Position numbers and translations under genes: made by a program
From: Streptomyces filipinensis
Lineage (GTDB): Bacteria; Actinomycetota; Actinomycetes; Streptomycetales; Streptomycetaceae
DNA: 64,000 bases
Direction of reading: 5' to 3'
Assembly: GCF_014649495.1 (NCBI RefSeq)
Contig: NZ_BMTD01000009.1
Coordinates: 186,001-250,000 of the forward strand
In this document: one piece after another, positions 24,546 to 31,863 of the stretch
How the letters are laid out: each line of letters begins with the position of its first letter
How positions within the stretch are numbered: position 1 is the stretch's first letter
The notes under the pieces: generated by a model
What the model saw: only the letters and a program-made list of their open reading frames with translations
Database searches by the model: none
What the model was told of the DNA's origin: nothing

Positions 24546-25483
24546 CTTCCACGACAGACACGGCCGGGCACCCGGACGTCGCGGAGATCTCGGACCTCAC
24601 CGAGGGCCTTCTCCCCCTGGACCGCAGCGCAGACGTGCGGCGTCATCTGGAGGCCTGTGAGCTGTGCGCGGACGTGCATGCCTCGCTGGAGGAGATCCGG
24701 GGACTCCTGGGATCGGTATCGGAAGCGGAGCGCATGCCGGCCGACGTGGCTGGCCGGATCGATGCCGCTCTCGCCGCCGAAGCACTGCTCAGCGCCTCCG
24801 CTCCTGGCCCGCTCAACGCCTGGGTCCCCCGGGAGACCGGACCGGACCACGAGAGCGGTGGGGACGTCGAGGGGCATGTTTCACGTGAAACGTCGCCTCC
24901 CTCGGACCGGCCCGCGGGACGCCCGCAAGCGGCGACCGGCCCGGGACGCAAGGGACGTACGCGAGGTCGGCGCCGGACCCGCGTGGTCCTCGGGGCTGTT
25001 CTCACCGCAGCCGTCCTCGGAGCCGGTTCGCTGGTGCTGGGGTCGCTCGGCGATCATTCCTCCGACAACCCCACCGCCCACGGACAGCCGACGCCTTCCG
25101 TCGAGTCCTTCTCCGGTGCGAGTGTCCAGAGCCAGGTGAAGGACCTGCTGGCCACCAAGAAGTCACAGCAGGGTTCCGAGAGCGGCCATCCTCGTCCAGG
25201 CCTCAAGTCCGGGCAGAACACTCCCGACTCGACCCAGAGTGCGAACACCCTCCTCCAGCCGGACGTCGCCGTCCCGGACTGCGTCCGGGCCGCGCTCCAC
25301 CGGGGTGAGGAGGTCCTGGCCGCCAAGACCGGAACGTATGAGGGGAAGTCCGCCTATCTCGTCGTGGTGCCCGACGCCGACGGTGCTCACGTCACGGCCT
25401 ACATCGTCGATCAGGCCTGCATCCGGCAGCAGCCCGGCACCGTCGGCACGGTGCTGCTGCAACACTCCTTCTCCCGCTCCTGA
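24542..25483 (+). CDS. Membrane anti-sigma factor with a zinc-finger-like N terminus
   Basis: This predicted 313-residue protein starts at GTG 24542 inside the stop of the sigma gene, so translation is coupled. Near residue 35 it has HLEACELC, an H-x3-C-x2-C pattern like the ZAS anti-sigma domain. A membrane helix (VVLGAVLTAAVLGAGSLVLGSL) lies near residue 150 and an extracytoplasmic domain follows (CVRAALHRGEEVLAAKTG, YLVVVPDADGAHVTAYIVD). It should hold the sigma factor at the membrane. A perfect parS site (24878-24891) lies inside the coding sequence and is translated as HVSRET. Confidence 0.88.
   Translation: MTSTTDTAGHPDVAEISDLTEGLLPLDRSADVRRHLEACELCADVHASLEEIRGLLGSVSEAERMPADVAGRIDAALAAEALLSASAPGPLNAWVPRETGPDHESGGDVEGHVSRETSPPSDRPAGRPQAATGPGRKGRTRGRRRTRVVLGAVLTAAVLGAGSLVLGSLGDHSSDNPTAHGQPTPSVESFSGASVQSQVKDLLATKKSQQGSESGHPRPGLKSGQNTPDSTQSANTLLQPDVAVPDCVRAALHRGEEVLAAKTGTYEGKSAYLVVVPDADGAHVTAYIVDQACIRQQPGTVGTVLLQHSFSRS
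24878..24891. other. parS: parS site inside the anti-sigma gene
   Basis: This perfect GTTTCACGTGAAAC lies within a coding sequence, in the disordered cytoplasmic linker between the anti-sigma domain and the membrane helix. Confidence 0.9.
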
Positions 25484-25538
25484 GTCTGCTGGACCGTTCC
25501 GTCCGTTGCCCCGACGCATGCGTGTGCCCCGACACAGC

Positions 25539-25565
25539 GGGAATGCGCGCCCCGTAGGATCCGTT
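25539..25565 (+). promoter_or_regulatory. Sigma-R-type promoter of trxBA
   Basis: GGGAAT (25539-25544) and GTT (25563-25565) are separated by exactly 18 bp, matching the sigma-R consensus GGGAAT-N18-GTT, and lie 72 bp before the trxB start. trxBA of S. coelicolor is a known thiol-stress, sigma-R-controlled operon. Confidence 0.85.
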
Positions 25566-25636
25566 GGGTGGGGTGAGAGCTCCGAAAGGCGCTCCCACCG
25601 GTCGACTGACGCAGACCAGAGACGAGGAAACAAGCC

Positions 25637-26608
25637 GTGAGCGACGTCCGTAACGTGATCATCATCGGCTCCGGGCCCGCAGGCTACACGGCGGCGCTCT
25701 ACACCGCGCGTGCATCGCTGAAGCCCCTGGTGTTCGAGGGCGCCGTCACCGCCGGTGGCGCGTTGATGAACACCACCGAGGTCGAGAACTTCCCGGGCTT
25801 CCGCGACGGCATCATGGGCCCCGACCTCATGGACAACATGCGGGCGCAGGCCGAGCGCTTCGGTGCCGAGCTGGTCCCGGACGACATCGTCTCGGTCGAC
25901 CTGAGCGGTGAGATCAAGACCGTCACCGACACCGCCGGCACGGTCCACCAGGCGAAGGCCGTCATCGTCACCACCGGCTCCCAGCACCGCAAGCTGGGCC
26001 TGCCGAACGAGGACGCCCTCTCCGGACGCGGCGTCTCCTGGTGTGCGACCTGTGACGGGTTCTTCTTCAAGGACCAGGACATCGCCGTGATCGGCGGTGG
26101 CGACACCGCGATGGAGGAGGCCACCTTCCTCTCGCGTTTCGCCAAGTCCGTGACGATCGTGCACCGCCGGGACACCCTGCGCGCCTCCAAGGCGATGCAG
26201 GAGCGTGCCTTCGGCGACCCGAAGATCAAGTTCGTGTGGGACAGCGAGGTCGCCGAGATCCAGGGCGAACAGAAGCTCTCCGGCCTGAAGCTGCGCAACG
26301 TCAAGACCGGCGAGCTGTCGGAGCTGCCCGTGACCGGTCTGTTCATCGCGATCGGTCACGACCCGCGTACCGAGCTGTTCAAGGGCCAGCTGGACCTGGA
26401 CGAGGAGGGCTACCTGAAGGTCGCCTCTCCGTCCACCCGCACCAATGTGACCGGTGTCTTCGCCGCCGGTGACGTGGTCGACCACACCTACCGTCAGGCG
26501 ATCACCGCGGCCGGCACCGGCTGCTCCGCCGCTCTCGACGCCGAGCGCTTCCTCTCCGCCCTCGCGGACGAGGACAAGGCGGAGCCCGAGAAGAGCGCGG
26601 CCGTCTGA
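25637..26608 (+). CDS. trxB: Thioredoxin reductase
   Basis: This 323-residue FAD/NADPH enzyme reduces thioredoxin. It has an FAD site IIGSGPAGYTAALYTARA at the N terminus, the redox CATC motif in SWCATCDGFFF, an NADPH site VIGGGDTAMEEA, and the C-terminal FAD motif AAGDVVDHTYRQAITAAGTGC. The start is GTG 25637 after ACGAGGAA. It is the first gene of trxBA; trxA starts 49 bp after its stop. The sigma-R-type promoter suggests induction by disulphide stress. Confidence 0.97.
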   Translation: MSDVRNVIIIGSGPAGYTAALYTARASLKPLVFEGAVTAGGALMNTTEVENFPGFRDGIMGPDLMDNMRAQAERFGAELVPDDIVSVDLSGEIKTVTDTAGTVHQAKAVIVTTGSQHRKLGLPNEDALSGRGVSWCATCDGFFFKDQDIAVIGGGDTAMEEATFLSRFAKSVTIVHRRDTLRASKAMQERAFGDPKIKFVWDSEVAEIQGEQKLSGLKLRNVKTGELSELPVTGLFIAIGHDPRTELFKGQLDLDEEGYLKVASPSTRTNVTGVFAAGDVVDHTYRQAITAAGTGCSAALDAERFLSALADEDKAEPEKSAAV

Positions 26609-26657
26609 CCTTCCCCTCCCCCTGCCCCCACCGCACGATCAAGTGAAGGAGCCCGCC

Positions 26658-26987
26658 GTGGCCGACCTGAAGAACGTGACCGACGACACCTTCGAGCAGG
26701 ACGTCCTCAAGAACGACAAGCCCGTCCTGGTGGACTTCTGGGCCGCCTGGTGCGGTCCGTGCCGCCAGATCGCCCCGTCCCTGGAAGCGATCGCCACCGA
26801 GTACGGTGACAAGATCGAGGTCGTCAAGCTGAACATCGACGAGAACCCGGGTACGGCCGCCAAGTACGGCGTCATGTCCATCCCGACGCTGAACGTCTAC
26901 CAGGGTGGCGAGGTCGCCAAGACGATCGTCGGCGCGAAGCCGAAGGCCGCGATCGTGCGCGACCTCGAAGAGTTCATCGCCGAGTGA
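26658..26987 (+). CDS. trxA: Thioredoxin
   Basis: This 109-residue cytoplasmic thioredoxin has the active site WCGPC in VLVDFWAAWCGPCRQIAP and the cis-proline segment VMSIPTLNVYQGGE. GTG 26658 with AGTGAAGGAG upstream gives the normal length; the open frame upstream to 26454 overlaps trxB and is not used. A parS site begins one base after the stop, and a large perfect hairpin follows. Confidence 0.97.
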   Translation: MADLKNVTDDTFEQDVLKNDKPVLVDFWAAWCGPCRQIAPSLEAIATEYGDKIEVVKLNIDENPGTAAKYGVMSIPTLNVYQGGEVAKTIVGAKPKAAIVRDLEEFIAE

Positions 26988-26988
26988 C

Positions 26989-27002
26989 GTTTCACGTGAA
27001 AC
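26989..27002. other. parS: parS centromere site
   Basis: A perfect GTTTCACGTGAAAC begins one base after the trxA stop codon and precedes the terminator hairpin. Confidence 0.92.
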
Positions 27003-27003
27003 A

Positions 27004-27037
27004 CGAATGGGCCAACCCGATCGGGTTGGCCCATTCG
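27004..27037. terminator. Bidirectional terminator, trxA / GNAT gene
   Basis: This is a 34-bp perfect inverted repeat with arms beginning CGAATGGGCCAACCCGA. CTTT follows on the plus strand. It lies between the convergent trxA and acetyltransferase genes. Confidence 0.85.
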
Positions 27038-27039
27038 CT

Positions 27040-27657
27040 TTAGAGCGGTCGCAGCGCCGGCTCCTTCTGTACCGCTCCGAGAAGCCTGTCGAGCGCCATC
27101 TCCACGTCTTCCTTCCAGGAGAGCGTCGAGCGCAGTTCCAGTCGCAGCCGGGGGTGTGCGGGGTGCTGTCGCACCGTCTTGAAACCCACGGCCAGAAGAT
27201 GGTCCGCCGGCAGCAGACAGGCGGGTTCCTTCCAGCGGGCGTCACCGAAGGCCTCGATGGCCTTGAAGCCTCGGCGCAGCAGATCCTTGGCCACCGTCTG
27301 CACCAGGACCCGGCCCAGTCCCTGCCCCTGATATCCGGGCATGACGAACGCCGTGATCAACTGCACGGCGTCCGGCGAGACGGGACTCGTGGGGAAGGCC
27401 GTCGAGCGCGGGACATAAGCAGGAGGGGCGTAGAGCACAAACCCCACCGGCACGTCGTCGACGTACACCACGCGGCCGCACGACCCCCAGTCCAGCAGGA
27501 CGGCGGAGATCCAGGCCTCCTTCTCCGACGCGGAGGTGCCCGCCTTTATCGCCGCTTCACCGCTGACGGGGTCCAGCTCCCAGAAGACACACGAGCGACA
27601 GCGGGAGGGAAGGTCCTGAAGGTTGTCCAGCGTGAGCGGCACGAGCCGACGCCCCAT
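27040..27657 (-). CDS. GNAT-family N-acetyltransferase
   Basis: This 205-residue protein has the acetyl-CoA-binding GNAT core. The beta-4/alpha-3 region AVQLITAFVMPGYQGQGLGRVLVQTVAKDL contains the Q-x-x-G-x-G type loop (YQGQGLG). The N terminus has RCRSCVFWELD and the C-terminal part ends in LSWKEDVEMALDRLLG. The start is ATG 27657 with GAGGAAC upstream. It stands alone between trxA and parB on the minus strand. The acceptor substrate is unknown. Confidence 0.88.
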   Translation of the reverse strand: MGRRLVPLTLDNLQDLPSRCRSCVFWELDPVSGEAAIKAGTSASEKEAWISAVLLDWGSCGRVVYVDDVPVGFVLYAPPAYVPRSTAFPTSPVSPDAVQLITAFVMPGYQGQGLGRVLVQTVAKDLLRRGFKAIEAFGDARWKEPACLLPADHLLAVGFKTVRQHPAHPRLRLELRSTLSWKEDVEMALDRLLGAVQKEPALRPL

Positions 27658-27990
27658 GAAGGCTGTTCCTCGCTTCCTTCGCCCGCCGCATCACGAGCGG
27701 CTGTCAGAGCGCTCCGTTCCTTGAGCAGGCTGCCGACGAACCCGCCGACCGCTCCAAGGCCCAGGCCCGCGCTCACCAGTCCGGTGCGGCTCATCGATCG
27801 CATGGCCCCTGTCTCCCCACTCAGAGATGCAGATGCTGCCCCCGTGGATGTGCCATACCCGATCGCATCGTATCCACGATGTGATTCGCTCGATACCGTC
27901 TCAAAGCAAAGAGCGAGCCGTGTTCCGGTACACACCGGACACGACCCGCTCCCTGTACGACCGAGTCAGGCTGGACCGCCTGGCTGCCGA
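27658..27990. promoter_or_regulatory. Intergenic region, GNAT gene / parB
   Basis: This gap of about 330 bp lies upstream of the GNAT gene and downstream of parB. It contains an AT-richer stretch with inverted repeat CATCGT/ACGATG (27866-27881). A stem TCCGGT/ACCGGA (27924-27939), which may help end parAB transcription, lies nearby. A weak small frame on the minus strand (from 27803) is discussed under rejected items. Confidence 0.4.
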
Positions 27991-29091
27991 TCAGTCGTCC
28001 TGGTCTTCCGTCTCGTTCTCCTGCAGATCCTGCTGCAACACCGGCCGCTCGCCCGGTGCGAGGGTGCTCAGGATCCGCTGCAGATCGTCCACTGAGGCGA
28101 ACTCGACAGTGATCTTGCCCTTCTTCTGACCGAGGTCGACCTTCACCCGGGTCTCGAACCGGTCCGACAGACGGGTCGCCAGCTCATTCAGTGCCGGGGA
28201 CAGCCGGGAGCCGGCACGCGGGCCCTTGGGGCGCTGAGGCTTCTGGGGCCGCGAGCCCATGAGGGTCACGATCTCCTCGACGGCTCGCACGGACAGCCCC
28301 TCGGCCACGATCCGGTGAGCCAGCCGGTCCTGCTCCTCGGGGTCTGTCACGGACAGCAGGGCCCTGGCATGACCGGCGGAGAGGACTCCGGCGGCGACCC
28401 GCTTCTGGACCGTCGGCGAGAGCTTCAGCAGACGCAGGGTGTTGGAGACCTGCGGTCGGGAACGCCCGATCCGGTCGGCCAGCTGGTCGTGCGTGCAGTT
28501 GAAGTCCTTCAGCAGCTGGTCATAGGCAGCCGCCTCCTCCAGCGGGTTCAGCTGCGCGCGGTGCAGGTTCTCCAGCAGCGCGTCCAGGAGGAGCTTCTCG
28601 TCCTCGGTGGCTCGGACGATCGCCGGAATGGCCTCCAGGCCGGCCTCGCGGCAGGCACGCCAGCGGCGCTCACCCATGATCAGCTCATAGCGAGCGGGCC
28701 CCAGCTGCCGTACCACGACGGGCTGCAGGAGACCGACCTCCTTGATGGAGGTGACCAGCTCGTGGAGCGCGTCCTCGTCGAAGATGTCACGCGGCTGGCG
28801 GGGGTTGGGCGAGATCGCGTCGAGAGGGATCTCGGCGAAGTGCGCGCCCACCGGAGGGGCCGGCATCTCGGTGACCGGGCTCGCCGGTGACGCCTCGGTT
28901 TCATGTGAAACAGGCGCCAGCGTGGCCACCTTTGCCGCGGCCACCCCGCGGTCGGTCGTCAGGACCGGAACCGCTGCCGGGGAGGTGGAGGCTCCGCCTC
29001 CCAGCGCGCCCGGTGCCGGGTTCTTCTCGGTCGGGGCTGCGGGGATCAGTGCGCCGAGCCCACGGCCCAGCCCCCTCCGTCGCTCACTCAC
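27991..29091 (-). CDS. parB: Chromosome-partitioning protein ParB
   Basis: This predicted 366-residue ParB binds parS and spreads as a CTP-dependent clamp on the origin region. It opens MSERRRGLGRGLGALIP, the ParA-interacting end, followed by a variable linker. The N domain has FAEIPLDAISPNPRQPR, LLQPVVVRQLG and the CTP-site GERRWRACREAG. The helix-turn-helix is HDQLADRIGRSRPQVSNTLRLLKL, and a C-terminal dimerisation domain ends the protein. Its ATG overlaps the parA stop by four bases. A one-mismatch parS (28898-28911) lies in the linker-coding part. Confidence 0.97.
   Translation of the reverse strand: MSERRRGLGRGLGALIPAAPTEKNPAPGALGGGASTSPAAVPVLTTDRGVAAAKVATLAPVSHETEASPASPVTEMPAPPVGAHFAEIPLDAISPNPRQPRDIFDEDALHELVTSIKEVGLLQPVVVRQLGPARYELIMGERRWRACREAGLEAIPAIVRATEDEKLLLDALLENLHRAQLNPLEEAAAYDQLLKDFNCTHDQLADRIGRSRPQVSNTLRLLKLSPTVQKRVAAGVLSAGHARALLSVTDPEEQDRLAHRIVAEGLSVRAVEEIVTLMGSRPQKPQRPKGPRAGSRLSPALNELATRLSDRFETRVKVDLGQKKGKITVEFASVDDLQRILSTLAPGERPVLQQDLQENETEDQDD
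28898..28911. other. parS: One-mismatch parS inside parB
   Basis: GTTTCATGTGAAAC differs at one core position from the consensus, within the parB linker (VSHET). Confidence 0.5.
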
Positions 29092-30161
29092 TGGATCCCC
29101 TCCACCATGCTCGGGTCGTTCTGGGCGCCGACGTGGGCCTGGCTCGCGTCGTAGCCGACGCCAACGCCCTTCAGCGCGATTTCTCGGGCCGCCTCAAGAT
29201 ACGAGAGGGCACCGCTCGATCCAGGATCGTAAGTCAGCACCGTCTGCCCGTAACTCGGCGCCTCGGAGATACGGACCGAGCGGGGAATGCTCGTCCGCAG
29301 CACCTCGTCGCCGAAGTGGGTGCGCACCTCTTCCGCGACCTGGGAGGCGAGACGCGTCCGGCCGTCGTACATGGTGAGCAGGATGGTCGACACATGCAGC
29401 GTGGGGTTGAGGTGCCCCCGCACCAGGTCGACATTGCGCAGCAGCTGACCCAGTCCCTCAAGTGCGTAGTACTCGCACTGGATCGGGATGAGGACCTCCT
29501 GGCCTGCCACCAACGCGTTGACCGTCAACAGGCCGAGCGAGGGCGGGCAGTCGATGAGGACGTAGTCCAGCGGCTGTTCGTACGCCTGGATCGCGCGCTG
29601 CAGCCGGCTCTCCCGGGCCACCAGGGAGACCAACTCGATCTCGGCACCGGCCAGGTCGATGGTGGCCGGAGCGCAGAAGAGACCCTCCACGTCGGGGACC
29701 GGCTGGACGACCTCGGCGAGCGGCTTGCTCTCCACCAACACGTCGTAGATGGAAGGCACGTCCGCGTGGTGGTCGATCCCCAGGGCGGTGGACGCGTTGC
29801 CCTGCGGGTCGAGGTCGATCACCAGGACGCGACCGCCGTGCAGAGCCAGCGAAGCGGCAAGGTTGACGGTTGTCGTCGTCTTGCCCACGCCGCCCTTCTG
29901 GTTGGCGACCACGATGACTCGGGTCTGCTCCGGTCGCGGCAGACCTTCGCCGGCGCGGCCGAGAGCCTCTACCGCCAGTTGGGCCGCACGACCGATGGGA
30001 GTGTCGTCCATCGGAGGCGGTGTTTCACGTGAAACATCCGCCCCCATCGACTCGGTACGGGGACCGGGGACCGGATCGGTCATCGGTCCCGCGATGTTGG
30101 CGTCGGACCGCAAGGATTCACTCTCCTCGACTTCAGGCTCGCAATGAACAGAGCCTCCCAT
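29088..30161 (-). CDS. parA: Chromosome-partitioning ATPase ParA
   Basis: This predicted 357-residue ParA ATPase moves and positions ParB-origin complexes; in Streptomyces it assembles along the aerial hyphal tip. It has the deviant Walker A NQKGGVGKTTTTVNLAASLA, Walker A' VLVIDLDPQGNAS and Walker B VLIDCPPSLGLLTVNAL. The start is uncertain. ATG 30161 (MGGSVHCEPEVEE) is preferred, as I recall from Streptomyces orthologues; the frame is open to an ATG at 30371. The longer form would translate a region with two DnaA-box-like sites. A parS lies in its early coding part (30022-30035, DVSRET). Confidence 0.93.
   Translation of the reverse strand: MGGSVHCEPEVEESESLRSDANIAGPMTDPVPGPRTESMGADVSRETPPPMDDTPIGRAAQLAVEALGRAGEGLPRPEQTRVIVVANQKGGVGKTTTTVNLAASLALHGGRVLVIDLDPQGNASTALGIDHHADVPSIYDVLVESKPLAEVVQPVPDVEGLFCAPATIDLAGAEIELVSLVARESRLQRAIQAYEQPLDYVLIDCPPSLGLLTVNALVAGQEVLIPIQCEYYALEGLGQLLRNVDLVRGHLNPTLHVSTILLTMYDGRTRLASQVAEEVRTHFGDEVLRTSIPRSVRISEAPSYGQTVLTYDPGSSGALSYLEAAREIALKGVGVGYDASQAHVGAQNDPSMVEGIQ
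30022..30035. other. parS: parS site inside parA
   Basis: A perfect GTTTCACGTGAAAC lies in the non-conserved N-terminal coding part of parA. Confidence 0.9.
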
Positions 30162-30501
30162 GTCTTCGGGGTCGTGAACCAGTGAGGCCTGGTGTTCTGT
30201 GGAGAAATCCACCTCTGTGGACAACTCCGTACCTCTGGAGAGGGGTGGAGCGCCCCGGGAGACAGATTCCTCCTCCAGGGAACCGAGGGGCTTGCGGTCG
30301 CGAGGTTCGGCCGCAGCCCGGCCGCGACTGATGATGCCGTGCAACAGTGAGCGACGTTTCACGTGAAACACGATGCACAGCCGCGACGACCGAATCTTCG
30401 CGACACTCCGGCCTGCGTAGGTTTGGCAGCTTGTGTGGAGTACGTCTCGTCGTCAGGACGGATCAGGGGTGCCCACGCTCGTCCGCATGGGCGCCCCCAT
30501 A
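30162..30501. promoter_or_regulatory. Region upstream of parA with DnaA boxes and a parS
   Basis: This 340-bp stretch between parA and the rsmG stop should carry the parAB promoters. It holds a perfect minus-strand DnaA box TGTGGACAA (30216-30224), a one-mismatch TGTGGAGAA (30198-30206) nine bases away, and a perfect parS (30356-30369). Part of it could be translated if parA starts at 30371. Confidence 0.55.
30356..30369. other. parS: parS site upstream of parA
   Basis: This perfect GTTTCACGTGAAAC is the rightmost parS in the window, 6.4 kb from oriC. It overlaps the alternative parA start codon at 30371. Confidence 0.92.
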
Positions 30502-31218
30502 TCAGCGGCGCCGACGGACGCGGCCGGCACGGGCCGCCTTCGCCCGCTTCGCCGCGAACCGCACACCACCGGGGCTCTCACCGACCTCGACCCGGACGAC
30601 CGTGGACAGCGGGTCCACCACTCCCTCGCCCACATGCAGGATGGATGTCTCCACCGCGCCGAGCTTGCTGAGTGCCGTGGCCGCGGCCTTCAGCTCCTCC
30701 TCGGCGGTGTCCCCCTTGAGCGCGAGCATCTCGCCGTAGGGACGCAGCAGCGGGATACCCCAGGTAGCCAGACGGTCCAGCGGGGCGACGGCACGGGCGG
30801 TCACCACATGGACCGGTGGCAACTTCCCCAGCACCTCCTCGGCGCGACCCCGCACCACCGTGACGTGGTTCAGACCGAGCAGCTCGACGACCTCGGTGAG
30901 GAAGTTGGTGCGTCGCAGCAGCGGCTCCAGCAGGGTGATGTTCAGGTCCTCCCGGACCAGGGCAAGCGGGATGCCGGGCAGTCCGGCGCCGGAGCCGACA
31001 TCACAGACCGTCACTCCCTCGGGAACGGCCTCGGAGAGCACCGCGCAGTTCAGCAGATGCCGCTCCCACAGGCGGGGCACTTCCCGCGGGCCGATCAGGC
31101 CGCGCTGCACGCCCGCCTCGGCGAGCAGCTCCGCGTAGCGGACCGCATCGGCGAAGCGATCACCAAACACTTCCCGCGCCTGTTCGGGCGCGGGGGGAAG
31201 CTCCGCTGCCTCCGTCAC
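30502..31218 (-). CDS. rsmG: 16S rRNA (guanine-N7) methyltransferase RsmG (GidB)
   Basis: This predicted 238-residue SAM-dependent enzyme methylates G527 of 16S rRNA; its loss gives low-level streptomycin resistance in Streptomyces. The SAM motif VTVCDVGSGAGLPGIPLAL is intact. LLEPLLRRTNFLTEV, VVRGRAEEV and VVTARAVAPLDRLATW are family motifs. GTG 31218 (MTEAAELPPAPE) has GGAAGGACGG upstream; the frame opens to 31257. It precedes parA in the usual order, with a terminator separating it from jag. Confidence 0.95.
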   Translation of the reverse strand: MTEAAELPPAPEQAREVFGDRFADAVRYAELLAEAGVQRGLIGPREVPRLWERHLLNCAVLSEAVPEGVTVCDVGSGAGLPGIPLALVREDLNITLLEPLLRRTNFLTEVVELLGLNHVTVVRGRAEEVLGKLPPVHVVTARAVAPLDRLATWGIPLLRPYGEMLALKGDTAEEELKAAATALSKLGAVETSILHVGEGVVDPLSTVVRVEVGESPGGVRFAAKRAKAARAGRVRRRR

Positions 31219-31288
31219 GGGGACCGTCCTTCCGTACAGCGCCGGCGCTTCGCGCACCGGCCACCAGAACTACCAGGCTGACAAAGTT

Positions 31289-31317
31289 CGGCCCCGTCTG
31301 CTCAACAGACGGGGCCG
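31289..31317 (-). terminator. Terminator after jag
   Basis: Perfect 12-bp arms CGGCCCCGTCTG (31289-31300) and CAGACGGGGCCG (31306-31317) enclose CTCAA. AACTTTG follows on the minus strand. It ends the rpmH-rnpA-yidD-yidC-jag operon 18 bp after the jag stop. Confidence 0.85.
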
Positions 31318-31335
31318 GTGGAACGTGGGGGCCGA

Positions 31336-31848
31336 TCAGGCGGGCAGCACGACGACGAACCGCTGAGGCTCCTCGCCCTCGGACTCGCTGCGCAGCCCCG
31401 CGGCCTTGACCGCGTCATGCACGACCTTGCGCTCGAACGGGGACATCGGCTTGAGCTTCACGGGCTCGCCGGTGCTCTTGACCTCGGCGGCGGCCTTGGC
31501 GCCGATCTCGGAGAGCTCGGCCCGCTTCTTCGCCCGGTAACCCGCGATGTCCAGCATCAGCCGACTGCGGTCGCCGGTCTCCCGGTGCACCGCCAGGCGC
31601 GTCAGCTCCTGCAGCGCCTCCAGCACCTCGCCGTCCCGGCCGACCAGCTTCTGCAGATCACGGCCGCCGGTGTCGCTGATGATCGACACGGAGGCGCGGT
31701 CGGCCTCGACGTCCATGTCGATGTCGCCGTCGAGGTCGGCGATGTCCAGCAGACCCTCCAGGTAGTCCGCCGCGATCTCGCCCTCCTGCTCCAGGCGGGT
31801 GAGGGTGTCTGCACCCTCGGCAGCGGCGGAGGTGGTGCCTTCCGTCAC
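31336..31848 (-). CDS. jag: Jag/KhpB-like RNA-binding protein (KH + R3H)
   Basis: This predicted 170-residue protein has an acidic N terminus (about 1-40), a KH-II domain (SVSIISDTGGRDLQKLVGRDGEVLEALQELTRLAV, with the GRDG loop in place of GxxG) and an R3H domain (KLKPMSPFERKVVHDAVKAAGLRSESEGEEPQRFVVV). It binds RNA in other bacteria, and the KhpA/KhpB pair affects cell elongation and division. It follows yidC by 15 bp in the rpmH operon, the conserved order. The N-terminal Jag domain of firmicutes is absent, as is usual in actinobacteria. Confidence 0.9.
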   Translation of the reverse strand: MTEGTTSAAAEGADTLTRLEQEGEIAADYLEGLLDIADLDGDIDMDVEADRASVSIISDTGGRDLQKLVGRDGEVLEALQELTRLAVHRETGDRSRLMLDIAGYRAKKRAELSEIGAKAAAEVKSTGEPVKLKPMSPFERKVVHDAVKAAGLRSESEGEEPQRFVVVLPA

Positions 31849-31863
31849 GGGATGGGCTCCTTC

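Noticed and set aside
27546..27803. Possible 85-residue minus-strand gene (MRSMSRTGLVSAG) with a GGGGAGA ribosome site and one hydrophobic helix
   Set aside because: It overlaps the start of the GNAT gene by 112 bp in another frame and its last 35 residues look like shadow sequence. I cannot separate a leader peptide from chance.
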